Assembly (NCBI GenBank): GCA_937921775.1
Contig: CAKZUK010000234.1
Location: 1 to 34,644, forward strand
Direction: 5' to 3'
DNA from: an uncultured Saprospiraceae bacterium
Lineage (GTDB): Bacteria > Bacteroidota > Bacteroidia > Chitinophagales > Saprospiraceae
DNA: 34,644 bases
The notes below the pieces were generated by a model that was given only the letters and a program-made list of their open reading frames with translations, did no database searches and was not told the DNA's origin. Shown here piece after piece: positions 1 to 13,700 of the stretch (positions are counted from its first letter, which is position 1; each line of letters begins with the position of its first letter). Both the position numbers and the translations under genes were made by a program.

Positions 1-1743
1 TATCTGGACATGAACCAGCTGTTTGGGTTTCTACAAAGGTGATTGTTACATCCACATCACAACTATCTGTTGCTGTAATATCTGTATACAATACTGGAAC
101 TGCTGGTACTCCGTAGCATTCTACTATCGTATCATTCGGGACACCGAATAATACCGGATCATTTGTATCTTCTACTGTGATAATTTGTGTTTCTGTTATC
201 GCATTTCCACAATTATCGGTCGCTGTCCATTCTCGTGTTAAGGTATAAGTATCTGGACATGAACCAGCTGTTTGGGTTTCTACAAAGGTGATTGTTACAT
301 CCACATCACAACTATCTGTTGCTGTAATATCTGTATACAATACTGGAACTGCTGGTACTCCGTAGCATTCTACTATCGTGTCATTCGGGACACCGAATAA
401 TACCGGATCATTTGTATCTTCTACTGTGATGATTTGTGTTTCTGTTATCGCATTTCCACAATTATCGGTCGCTGTCCATTCTCGTGTTAAGGTATAAGTA
501 TCTGGACATGAACCCGCTGTTTGGGTTTCTACAAAGGTGATTGTTACGTCTACGTCACAACTATCTGTTGCTGTAATATCTGTATACAATACTGGAACTG
601 CTGGTACTCCGTAGCATTCTACTATCGTGTCATTCGGGACACCGAATAATACCGGATCATTTGTATCTTCTACTGTGATCAACTGCGTTTGTGTTACAAA
701 ATTCCCACAGTTATCTGTCGCGGTCCATTCTCTTGTTAAAGTATAAGTATCTAGGCATGAGCCCGCTGTTTGTGTTTCTACAAAGGTGATTGTTACATCT
801 ACATCACAACTATCTGTCGCTGTAATATCTACATATAAAATCGGGACTGCTGGTACTCCGTAGCATTCTACTATCGTATCATTCGGGACACCGAATAGTA
901 TTGGATCGTTTGTATCTTCTACTGTGATCAACTGCGTTTGTGTTACTGTATTTCCACAATTATCGGTCGCCGTCCATTCTCGTGTTACCGTATAGGTATC
1001 TGCACAAGCCCCTGCTAATGGAGTTTCTGTAAAAGTAATGGCTACATTCGCATCACAATTATCTGTCGCTGTGATATCTGTATAAAGAATAGGAGCTGGA
1101 GGTACTATTCCACATCCGATAATTGTATCATTTGGAATCCCCAATAAAGTAGGAATTAGGGTATCCTGTATGGTGATCAATTGTGTGAGCGTTTGAATAT
1201 TACCACAATTATCAGTCGCTGTCCATTCTCTCACGATCGTATAGTTATCTGCACAAGATCCTCCAGTAGGAGTTTCCGTAAAAGTAATGATTACACTCGC
1301 ATCACAATTATCTGTCGCTGTGATTTCTGTATAAATAACTGGAGCTGATGGAATACTATTACAATTTACGATTGTATCTACAGGTACTCCTAATAAAGAC
1401 GGAGCCAATGTATCTTGCACCGTAATTATCTGTGTAAGTGTGAGCGCGTTTCCGCAATCATCTGTTGCTGTCCATTCTCTTGTTAAAGTATAATTATCTA
1501 GACAGCTACCTCCTAGCGTTGGTGTTTCAGTAAATGTAATTGTTACAGTGGCATCACAGCTATCTGTTGCAGTAATATCTGTATAAATAACTGGAGCTGT
1601 TGGAATACTATTACAATCTACTATTGTGTCTGTAGGCACTCCAAATAAGAAAGGATCTGAGGTGTCTTGTACAGTAACCGTTGCGGTTATTGTTGCAGTA
1701 TTTCCACAGCCATCTGTAGCTGTAAAAGTAACTACATCAGAGC
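1..1743 (-). repeat. 249-bp tandem array coding HYR-like domains
   Basis: The motif TATCT(G/A) recurs at 1, 250, 499, 748, 997, 1246 and 1495, an exact 249-bp (83-codon) period. Each unit encodes a HYR-like domain with the signature TATDNCGN and a partner TATDSCD. The units at 1, 250 and 499 differ by only a few bases, while those from about 1000 to 1740 differ at many positions. The array continues past the left edge, so its total copy number is unknown. The graded identity suggests recent duplication or gene conversion toward the C-terminus. The array is also a likely site for assembly collapse. Confidence 0.93.
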
Positions 1744-4700
1744 CACTACTACCACAAGTTGTAGTCAGAGTTACAAAATCGTTTGTCAAGAATAATGTAT
1801 CACAATCATCAGAAGCTGAACCGCCTCCAACGTTAGCCAACCAGTTAGCAATAGAATTTGAGATATTAGATGCAGTATCGCAATCAATCATTAAATCAAG
1901 TGGAGGTGAATCCCAAATCGGATCAACTAAGTCGGTATTAGATACATTTAAGTTATCGTTTGCGACACAAATTCCTCTTGTTACTTCAAGCAATACAGTT
2001 CTATTGCCACAAGTAGAATAAACTACATTATGCGGACCAATACCAGTTCCACTCGCTGGGGTAGCATCGGCTCCGAAATCCCAAAGGTAAGTTGCTCCCG
2101 AGCCACCATCTTCAGCCCAAATTACTACTGTATCAGCCCAGCAAACAGGAGGTGTTATATTAATATCTGCAATTGCGGCACAAGCTGGATCATCGCAATC
2201 GGTTAAACCATTATTGTCATCATCAAGGCCATTACCACAAATCTCTTCGCAAGAGATTACGGTATAGGTAAAGCAGCATGGTCCTGAGTTGCCACAATTA
2301 CTTAAAGTAGCAGCACAAATATCATAGGACCCTATAGGTGCATCGTTCATGTTAAGAGTAACAGAATTTGTTCCCTGACCAGTTACAATTACAACCGAAG
2401 AATCAACCTCCCAAAAATAACCGCTTGCATCAGGCAGTGCAGGTACAGAGAAAACTACAAAGACGTCAGAGCTACAAATCGAGTCAGGGTTTGCAGGTGG
2501 CACGATAGGACAAGAGAAAGGAATTGGATTTACTAAAGTATCAACTAAAGGACCAACCCCACATGTACCATCACTATTCTGAACAAAGAATTCATGAATA
2601 CCGGCAGGTAAACCAGTAAATACGTTACTTGCCTGCCAAGCTCCAGTAATTCCTAAGCGATACAAGTAAGTAGTTCCTCCAGAAGCGCTTAAGGTAATTG
2701 TACCATCTGAGCCTTCACAAAGTGTTGGGTCAGTTGAAGCTGAAACCGTTAAGTCAAGTATAGGAGGATCATTAAGTGTAACTATTAATGTATCAGCACA
2801 ACCGTTTTCATCTCGAACTATTACAGTATAAGGGTTAGAGTCAAGACCAGTAGCCGTAGCGGTATATTGTCCATTACTCCATTCATAGGTATATGCTCCA
2901 GTTCCGCCAATAACAGTCGCTGTTGCTTCACCGTCATTATAACCAAAACAACTAATAGCAGGACCTACAACGGCACTGATAATAAGTTCAGGTGGGTCTT
3001 GAAGCGTTAGACTATCTACGAAAGTACAACCATTAAGATCTGTTATCGTGACTATATACGTTCCAGAAGACAAGTTTGAGATTGATTGTGTCGTTTCAGA
3101 AGTACTCCATTCGTATATTCTAGTTCCCGTACCTCCAACAGCGTTTACGTAAGCAGCTCCATCATTTCCACCAAAGCAGCTAATATCTTCGCCTCCATAA
3201 TTTGAAGAAACCGTTAAATTATTAATTGATATTGGAATCGGTTGCGTAAGCGTAATACTATCAACAGCTGAACAACCAAGTGCATCTGTTGCAGTAACAT
3301 AATATGTACCAGCAGCTAAGCCAGAAATTGTATCCGTATTTGGTCCATTACTCCAGGAAATACTAATTGGATCAGAACCTCCTGATGTAGTTACATATGA
3401 AATTCCATCTGCCCCATTATAGCAACTAATGTCTTCTCCATTGTAATCAGAGAAGATACCTGTATTAATCGAAAGAGTAGAAACGACTGAGATAGTCTGG
3501 GAAGATTCTGAAGTATTTCCACAATTATCAGTAGCCGTCCAAGTTCTAATAATATCATAAGAACATCCTGTAGGATTAATTACTTCATTAAATACAACCT
3601 GAGGGTCGGCATCACAATTATCTGTTGAAGAAATACAAGTAGGTAGTACTTCAACTTCTGCAATATTAAGTTCACCTGTGCCAATCAATTGGATTCTAAT
3701 ATATCTAGCAGATCTATTAATTGCTTGTGCAGTTGGTCTTCCTGCAGGTAATGGATTGAAATAAAAATCAACATTAGGATCACCAATAGTTGTGAATAAG
3801 TCTGTAGAAGGAAAGGGTAAATCTGAAACGATCAAATAATAAGAACTTAATCCAGCAGTACAACAATCTGTTCTGTTGTATACCTTAATACTATCCACAT
3901 CACTAACTGCACCTAAGTCAACTTCCCACCATGCCTGTGATTCATTATTAGTCAAAGTCACTGAGTTTCCTGTAAAGAAATCTCCGTCAATATTTCCATC
4001 AACAGCTCTTGAAGAGAATCCGCTGTTTTGTGTGCTAGATTGAGAAGTAGCCTGTCCGAAAGCTAGGTTACCAGAAGAAGAACAATCCATTCCCGGAGGT
4101 GCTGGTATTTCAGTTGATTCTACTGTGATGTCAGGTGGAGTTGTAGATAATACCGGAGGAATTGTATCAACAACAGTAATCACCTGAGTTTCAACATAAA
4201 CATTTCCACATTCATCGGTGGTCGTCCAGGTACGTGTAATTACATAATCCTGATCGCTACAAGATCCATCATTAGTTTGGCCGGTCACCTCATTATAAGT
4301 GGTAGCAACAACACAAGCTAAAACATCTAATTCAGCAATGGCTGTCCAATCATCTCCATTCACTTCAGAAAGAGCAACTAATCGGATATAGCGTCCAGTT
4401 TCACCAGGGAAACTATCTGATTCTATGGCAGTGCTTGAAGCCCAGGTTCCAGTTGTATTTGGAGGTCCCCAATTAACTCCATCTGTACTAATATAAAATT
4501 CATAGTCTTCAATTCTACCTTGAGAATTATCCTGACGAGGAGTATAATTAAATCCGAATATTTCAAAATTAGCTCCTAGGTCGATATCAACAGTATGCGG
4601 AAGAGAAAATGCTGTACCAGGGGTGCAACAACAATCATAAGCGACTGCATCTATATCCAAGTTATTTACATTTTGGGTAGCAACCCTAATATATCTCGTA

Positions 4701-7700
4701 TTGTAATTAGACGTAAAGGTCTGAGTAGTCCAAGATGTACTAGTTACTACTACTGGGTTTTCTGGACGAGGATAAAAAATAATTCCGTCAGGCGATTCAA
4801 AGATAACCACAGCTGGGTCTGCAGAGGTTTGTCTCCAAGTAAATGTATAATCATTACCGGCAGCAACTACAGCTCCTAAATCAATAAGAATCTCATCGGA
4901 CTGATTATAAAGTTGAGCACCTATACCATCTGGTGCACCTAATGCATCATTAGAGTTGGCCACTCCTGAGAATGAAACAATGCTACTGGCATGAGCGATA
5001 GAACATCCTACTTCAGGGGTAACACCTGTTAACCAATAAGATGAGGCATTACCATCAGAAACATTGCTAGTAGTGTAAGCTGCAGAGTATTCACTATCAC
5101 CTGTTGCGCTCCAAGAGTATTTACTAAGTGGGCCTAATTGCATGCAAGTATCCTGAAAAGGAGGCAAAGGTACAGCTGAACAATTGATTAATGTATCACC
5201 CGGAATAACCCCTTCAACCGGGCTAGTTGGTGTCTGTACAGGGAATGTTACTTCCGCCGTCAATTGCTGCCCATTACTATTAGCATAAACCATATTATTT
5301 ACAAAGGTAGCAGATGATAAGTTATTAATTACTGCTTTAAAATTGAAAATAATAGAATCATTAGGTAGAATATTAGCATAATGCTGATAACCTGTTTCAT
5401 CTAATGGAAACTGACTTGAAGGGCTTCCATTATCAGACAAGTTAGTTACACTATTACCTATTATCGCAACAGTAGAGTTGTCAACATAAGTTAATTCCGA
5501 AGGCAAAGTGTCTAATATATTAATAGACCCTGTTGACAATGGAAGTACACCAGTGTTACGAACCATAACAGTATAGGTAACTTCATCACATTCATCAAAC
5601 AATCCATTTCCGTTTATGTCTCTACTTAAACTAGCACATTTCGAAACTGAGTATGGAATACCGTTTGGTAAACCTGTACCAAGGTCAATAGCAGGACTTG
5701 CACCACTTGCGACTGCAGGATCTTGTCCATATGCACCAGCTAAGATTGCATCCGATCCGTCACAAACCCAGATACGCGTACCAGTTTGGTCATTATCATC
5801 TGTATCATAAATTTTTGCCAATCCTAATTGTACAAGTACAATAGATTCATCATATGATATTCCATTTGCATCAACAAAAGATCCACCATCACCATCATGA
5901 TCAATACATATAGTAATTGAACCAGTGCTAGTAGAGGCAGGAGGAAAGTCTGCTGTAATCCATATTGGAGCTGAGTTTTCAGGTCTCAATACCGCAATTT
6001 CTGCTGCAGAAGCGGTAAGGCTTCCATTTACAGAAGAAGTTGCTGTCAATCGAATGTATTGTGCCGTTACCTCAGGGAAGTATACGATTTTGTCAGCTGT
6101 ACCTCCTCCCCAAGTTCCGGAAGTTATAAGTGTATAACCGGTTCCATTCCAATAATCCAATTGATAATCCGCAATCATTCCATTAGAACTTCCGTCCTGT
6201 CGAGGTGTATATCTGAATCCTGAGAAAGGCTGACTCCAACCTAGGTTTAGTTCAATATGATGCGGGTAAGGATCAGTTGTACCGTTGTATTGAGTTTCCC
6301 AAATTGTAGTAGGATCTTCGTCAACCGCGTTAGCTCTAAGGCTTCCTGAGGTTACATCTTCACTATCAACATCAAAGATTGTCCAGTTAATACCATCACA
6401 GCAAAGTTCCATATCCGAAGGGTTTGCTCCAGGAGCAAATCCAACCATTGTAATCTGAGATGTTAACTGATCACCTGGGAGAAGTGCAAACCCCCAATCG
6501 TGCCGCGAGTTAGATCCAGGGTCAGAATCAACTGTTGCTATTGCATAAAAATTACTATTATCTAAAGAGTAAAAGTGCGTACCTGTTCCTTCAGGAATCT
6601 GTACATAATTTACATTATTAGGATCAACCTGAATAGTAGTTTGAACACCTGCAGAAGTTTCCCACTCTACAAAAATTGTTGTGCTATTTGGGTTGTATAA
6701 ATGCACATAGGTCGGTTTGTTAGTAATACTTTGAATCTCTGTGTTATCATTTAGAGTAGCAACAGGACTATAGTAATCTGAAGACCATTGGTCCGTTGGC
6801 TTTAGTGTAAAGAATCTAGATTCAAATGTTGCGCATAAATGTCCTGTCAACAAATGCACTTGCACTGGTTTATCAGCATTTACCTCATCACCATATTGAA
6901 CTCCTTCCACATGAATACTTTGTCCTTCTGCAAGTGTAGTAGTAAGCGCTACTCCATTATCAACATAGCTAACAACAGTATTATCTTCCTGTGCCATTAT
7001 AACTGCTCCAGTATAAGAAAACATTTCATTAACATCACCGTTTTCACCTACTGGCATTTTATAGTTGGTTCCCCAAGCTTCGATAGGATAAACTTCTAAG
7101 GCTCCTGCTAATAGTGTTTCTGAACCGTCTGCCCAAGCCAATCGTGTAATTGCAATATTTCCTCGGCTACCAATCTTATCTCCTCCATCATAATCCAAAA
7201 CATCCATTCCTGCTGTTGTAATAGTTACTTCATTAGATAAAATAATTATATCAGCAGCGCTTAAATAATCAATTGCAAAACCTGGAGGAATACCATTACT
7301 CGGATTATTATCTCCCCATATCTCTGTTGAAGCTTGTGTTGGAAAAGTTAGATTTGATTCGTATCCCTCTGCACCTTCCCAATGGTCGTAATGAATGATC
7401 GTTCCACCTTCAACTATACCAATTGAAATATATGTAGAAATTGGACTACTTGGATTACTACTACCGATTGATCCACAAGTACCTACATCATAAATTCCTT
7501 GAAAAGCATCAAGAATCTGATCTTCAGGTCCAGGAACATAATATGTTTCTACAAATTGTGTAGCGGTTATATCTCCTGAGCAAAAAGATAAAGTAGAGCC
7601 AGTCGTTTCAATTCCTCCTCCAGCAACTAAAGTGACGATTTGAGTAGAAATACATGATTGCCCAACATATCTAATATATACGGTGTATGTTCCCTCTGTT

Positions 7701-10700
7701 AAATTTTCAAATAAGGAACTTGGTTGCCAGTTTGTACCATCTAGACTATACTCAATAGAAAGAGTTCCTTGAGCACCAACTAATATTCCCCCATCTGTGC
7801 TTACTGAGGTCGTTGGGTGTATGATCGTAATATTATTAATAGTTGGTGATTCGGCTACCTGTACTACAACTGACTCAGGCCCTACTACACATGTTCCAAA
7901 AACATTTCTAACGTAAACGTTATAGGTTCCAGGGGCTAGTCCTGTGAAATTATTAACCGATTGCCAGTTAACATTATCTATACTATACTCATAACCTCCA
8001 GTTCCACCACTCGCAAAAACGAGAATAATACCATTTCCATCACCACAATCTGTAGGAGGTGAGGTGAAAACATTTGTAGTTATAGCTGTAGGTTCATCAA
8101 GTGTAGTTGAAGCTTCAGCTGTACAACCATTTGCATCTGTTGTTGTAACGGTATAAGTACCCGCTCCTACGTTTACAAGACTATCTGTTGTTCCTCCTGT
8201 ATTCCATAGATACGTGTAATTTCCAACACCTCCGCTACTGATCGCTCTTATTACACCATCAGCTCCACCATTACAACTTACATCACTACCATTGTAGTCA
8301 CTATTAATATCTATTGATACTGCTACAGGAGTTGGATTATTGAGCGTGATTGTGGTCGATGAAGTGCAATCGTTTGCATCTGTCACAATTACAGAATAAG
8401 TTCCTGCTCCAATATTAATTAAGCTATCCCCATTAAAAGTATTCCCACCCCAAGTCCATTCATAAGAATATGGCGCTGTTCCTCCTGTAGAAGTTGCAAA
8501 ACCACTACCATCAAAAGCACCAGGACAAGAAACATCCTCTCCATTATAATCAGAGGTTACATTTGCGTTAACATCTAAAATTAGAGGATCATTTAATTCA
8601 ATAGAATCCAGTGTCGTACAACCATTTAAATCTGTAATTGTCACATAATAGGTTCCTGCAGATTCGTCTATTAAATTATTTCCAACATAATTTCCACTCC
8701 ATTGATATGTATAAGGTGATCGTCCTCCAGTCACCGTAGCTCTAGCATCACCATCACTAGCACCAGTACAACTAATATCTTCTCCATTAAAATCAGAAGT
8801 AACTGTCATGGTAACGGTCATCGAAGGAGGATCGACAATAGTGACACTATCAACGACAATACAACCATTTCCGTCAGTGGCAGTCACTTGGTATGTACCA
8901 GCACCAACATTAGTTATTGCATCACCCGTTTGGCCATTACTCCATGCATAAGTATAACTACTTCGTCCACCTGTTGCCAATGCTGAACCTGCTCCATCTG
9001 TTGCACCAGGGCAAGTCAAGTCAAAGCCATTAAAATCTGAGTCAACTGTAGTACTAAGCACTAAAGTAGAAGGCTCTATAATTGTTGTTAATCCTTCTAC
9101 TGTACATCCATTAAAATCAGTTACTGTTACTCCATAATCACCTGGAGCCAATCCTGAAGGATCTTGCCCTGTAAAAGCGTTATCCCAGCTATATGAAAAA
9201 GGTGGGATACCACCAGTAACGGTTAGATCTACAGAACCATTTGTATCTCCAAAACAAGACACTTCCTGTGGTACAAAGTCTAAAATCAATGAATCTGGCT
9301 GACCGACTGTAACAGTTATCGTAATATTACAACCATTGAAATCGCTTACTAATACATCATAATCACCAGCGGTCAAACCTTCTCTGTCTCCATCATCATC
9401 ATACATGTCAGAGACATTCTCAGCGGTCAAGTTAATATCGTGATAACTAACATTATCCATTAATCCTTCATAGAAATGGTCATTGCTATTGCCGAAAGCA
9501 TTACTAGCAAAGCCTCCTCCTAAACCACCTTCAGTCCAAGGTGGTTGCTGAAAGATATTTCCGATTGGAGCGTATCCTGTTGTTCCTAATACTCCATCTA
9601 TTAATAAGGTAAGAGATCCATTATCATAAATAAGTCCAACTTGATGCCATGAACTATCACTCAATGCGGGGTAATCCATTTCAAAAGTTACCCATGATGT
9701 TCCCCAACTAGCAACCGCTCCTTGTAGTTTATCATCTTCCAATCGAAGTGCTATACCATTAGTGGAACTACCTTCTTCAAAAAGTATTTGCCTTCCCGTT
9801 AAGGAATAAGGCTTAATCCACATGACGATACTTTTATAGGAAAATGAAGTTTCCATAAAACTTACACCATCATCATATTTTATTCTGGTAGAACCATCAA
9901 AGTAAAAAGAGCTACCACCAAGAACTGCGTCTGAATAATATTGTTCAAAACCTGAGCCACCTGTTGCGTGATGGTCATTTCCAGTTTGGTCATCTGTATC
10001 TCCATCAAAAGCATAAAATGCTTCTACACCCAAATCTTCCCATGAGTAAGTAAAGGCATTTACCCCTCCTGTAACATTCAAGTCAATCTCTCCATCAGCT
10101 CCACCATAACAAGATACATTCTTAACTATAGCATTTGCCAAAATTTGATCTGGCTGTGTTATTTCTACAGAAGTTACAGCCTGACAACCATTGAAGTCAG
10201 TAACTGTTACAAAATAAGTTCCGGCAGAAACATCAACTAAGTCTGCCCCAGTTGCGCCACCTGTCCATACGTAAGAATATGGAGATACACCATCAGCTCC
10301 CACTGCAGTAGCAGATCCGTCAGAAGCTCCAAAACAAGTAATATCTTCCCCTAAATAATCAGAAGTAACATTTGCTGTAACACTGATTCCTAAACCTGGT
10401 GGATCCGAAATCGTTACACTATCTATTTCAATACAATCATTAGCATCAGTTACCGTAACAGAATAAGTCCCTGCTGTAAGATTAGTAACTGTAGTACCTG
10501 TTTGGCCATTTTCCCAAAGAACAGAATAAGCTGTGACACCTCCGTTGATAACAACTTCAGCTTCACCATTACCTGCACCAGGACAACTTACATCGAAACC
10601 ACTAAAGTCTGATGTTACAGCTGTTGTAGTTGTGATGTCAGTAGGCTCGGTTAAGGTTACACTTCCTGCAACAGTACATCCATTTCCGTCAGTAACTGTT

Positions 10701-13700
10701 ACTGAGTATCCACCGGGTCCTTGGTTGATTAAAGTAGAGCTAGTAGCCCCTCCATTCCAAGAATAAGTGTAAGAACCTGAGCCTCCAGATGCACCTGGAT
10801 CTATCGTCCCATCGCTAGCTCCAAAACAAGTAATATTAAAGCCATTATAGTTTGAAGTAGAAATAGACAATGCTGGATTGTCATAAATTTCAATAGTGTC
10901 ATTGTCGATTGCTAAACAGCCATTTAGAGTAACTGTTAGTTCTAAGTACTTTGAACCTGATGTAGTGTATGAAATATTATGTGGTCCAATACCCGTTGCA
11001 GTAGCTGGTGTTGCACCTGTTCCAAAGTCCCAAGCGTATGAAGCTCCTGCTCCTGCATTTGTAGCAGAGAAAACAACTGTTTCATCTACACAATCATCAC
11101 TTGGTAAAATAATATCTGAAGTAGGTGGATTTGGATCAGAAATTACCACTTGTGTTGGGTATGTAACTAGACAGGTTCCATTAACGTTTTGTACTTCGAT
11201 GGTGTAGTTACCTGCCAGCAAGCCAGAAAAGGTGTTACTAGCTCCCCAACTTCCTCCATCTATTCTATAATTAAAAGAACCTTGCCCACCACTAGTAGCT
11301 ACGGTAATTTCTCCATCAGAACCACCACAGATACTTGGGTTTGTAGTCCCAATACCGTTAATGGTAGGTTCTTCCCAAACGAATAGTGTATCCACAGCTG
11401 TGTTTATACAATTACTTCCATCGATATAAGTATAATCTATTGGATGAGGTCCTGGTCCTGCAATAGCTGGATCAAAAGTAGTTCCTACTACACCATCACC
11501 ACTATAATTACCACCAGAAGGAAATCCTCCCGTAAGGGTTACACTAGCATCGCTTAAGCAAAAATCAGTTTGGCCTAATACCAAAGTAACTATTGGCTCT
11601 GAAACAATTTCAATATCATCAGTTGTTGAATTAATACAATTATTTACATCAGTATAAGTGTAAGTAATAGTATGTGTTCCGATCCCTGCAGTAGTTACAT
11701 CAAAAACGCCAGCGCTTACATTTGTACCAGAGTAAACACCTCCAGTTGGGAAACCATCAGTTAAGGTAATATTTGAAGTAGCTTCACAAATGGTATCATT
11801 AACAAAAGTCAAAGTAACTGTGGGAAGCGCATATACTTCAATACTATCTATTGCTACATCAGAGCACCCATCTAAGGTCGAATAAGTATAGGTAATTAGG
11901 TGTACTCCAGGGCCTGCAGCCGCTACATCAAAGATGCCAGCACTTACATTTGGACCTGTATAAGTTCCTCCAATTGGAGCTCCTCCGTCCAAGGTAATAT
12001 TTGCTTCATCTTCACAAGCTGAATTATTGGCAAGTGCTAATGTAACAGAAGGAGTAGCAAAGACTTCAATTGAATCTAAGGCACTATTGATACAACCATT
12101 ACCAGCAGTATAGGTATAAGTTATTGGATGTACTCCAACTCCAGCAACTGCTGGATCGAAAGTACCTGCAGTAACTCCAAGCCCACTAAATATTCCTCCT
12201 AATGGACTTTCTCCTGTAAGAGCAAAAGCGACATCTTCATCACAAGCTACATCCGTTCCTAAAATCAATGTAACTGCCGGAATATCTGTTACTACAATAG
12301 AATCGGTTGCGGCAATACTTGCACAACCATTAGCATCGGTGAAAATATATGTAATTATATGTGTTCCAACTCCTGCAACAGAAGCATCAAAGTTAGTACC
12401 TGTGACACCAGCACCACTATATGCACCTCCAAAAGGAATACCTCCAGCTAAGACAGTGAATATTTCATTTACACAAGCGGTGGAATCAACGAGTGATAAA
12501 GTTACCACAGGTAGTTCATCTACTGAATAAGATTTCAAATCGGAGCTAGAACATCCCGAAAGCGTTACATCTAAAGTAATGTTTCTGCTTCCAGATGTAC
12601 TATAGGTTACATCATGTGGCCCGATTCCAGTTGCAGTAGCAGGACTTGCATCTGTTCCAAAGTCCCAAATATATGTAGCCCCTACCCCAGCATCTTCAGC
12701 TATGAAGCTAGCTACTTCTCCTATACAAGTATCAGAAGGTAAAATAATATTAGCTATTGGGCTAGAAGGATCACTTAAGGTAATCGAAGTGCCCCATTGT
12801 ACTATACAAGAACCATTATTATTCTGTATTTCTATAATATAGCTTCCAGCTGGTAGGCCAGTAAAGCTATTTCCAGCTTGCCAAGATCCCCCATTTATTC
12901 GATATTCTAGTGGGCCGGTTCCGGCAACAGCAATTACATCAATACTTCCACTCGAGCTCGTACACGTGGATGGATTACCTGGTACTACGCTGGTAATGGA
13001 TGGTACAGCATATACATCCACTGTTGTTGTTGAAACTGCTGTACAACTATTAACATCAGTAATGGTTACGCTATAATTTCCATCAGCTGCGACTGTCGCT
13101 GCTGAAATTGTAGGATTTTGTGAGCTTGAGGTAAAACTATTTGGCCCCGACCAAGACCAAGAGAACGCATCGCCTCCTGATTCTGTCAAGTTAATATCTT
13201 CGCCTGCACAAATTGGAGAATTACTAGCTGCTGTGGCAGTTGGTAAAGCATTTAGTGTAACAGTTGTAGAAGATGATGATGTACATAAATTTGCATCTGT
13301 TATAAGCACGGTATAAGTTCCAGCGGCCAGCGCAGTAGCTGCACTTATTGTTGGATTTTGAGCGGTTGATGTAAAACTATTTGGACCTGTCCATGACCAG
13401 CTTGTTGCGTCACCTCCCGTCTCTGTCAAGTTTAAATCTGCACCAACACATATCGCAGAATTACCGCCTGCAGTGGCGGTAGGTAAAGGATCTACTGTTA
13501 TACTCGTTGAAGAGGATGCGGTACATGAGTTTACATCCGTTATAAGCACGGTATAAGTTCCAGCGGCCAGCGCAGTAGCTGCACTTATTGTTGGATTTTG
13601 AGCGGTTGATGTAAAACTATTTGGACCTGTCCATGACCAGCTTGTTGCGTCACCTCCCGTCTCTGTCAGGTTAATATCTGAGCCAACACATATCGAACCA

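Noticed and set aside
1..1743. Regular spacing reminiscent of a CRISPR or satellite array
   Set aside because: The 249-bp units are fully coding in one open frame and encode HYR-like domains; there are no short repeats with unique spacers.
1626..2021. Plus-strand open frame of 131 codons, and many similar plus-strand frames up to 15131
   Set aside because: All lie opposite the continuous giant minus-strand gene and mirror its Thr/Val-rich repeats; none shows a domain of its own.
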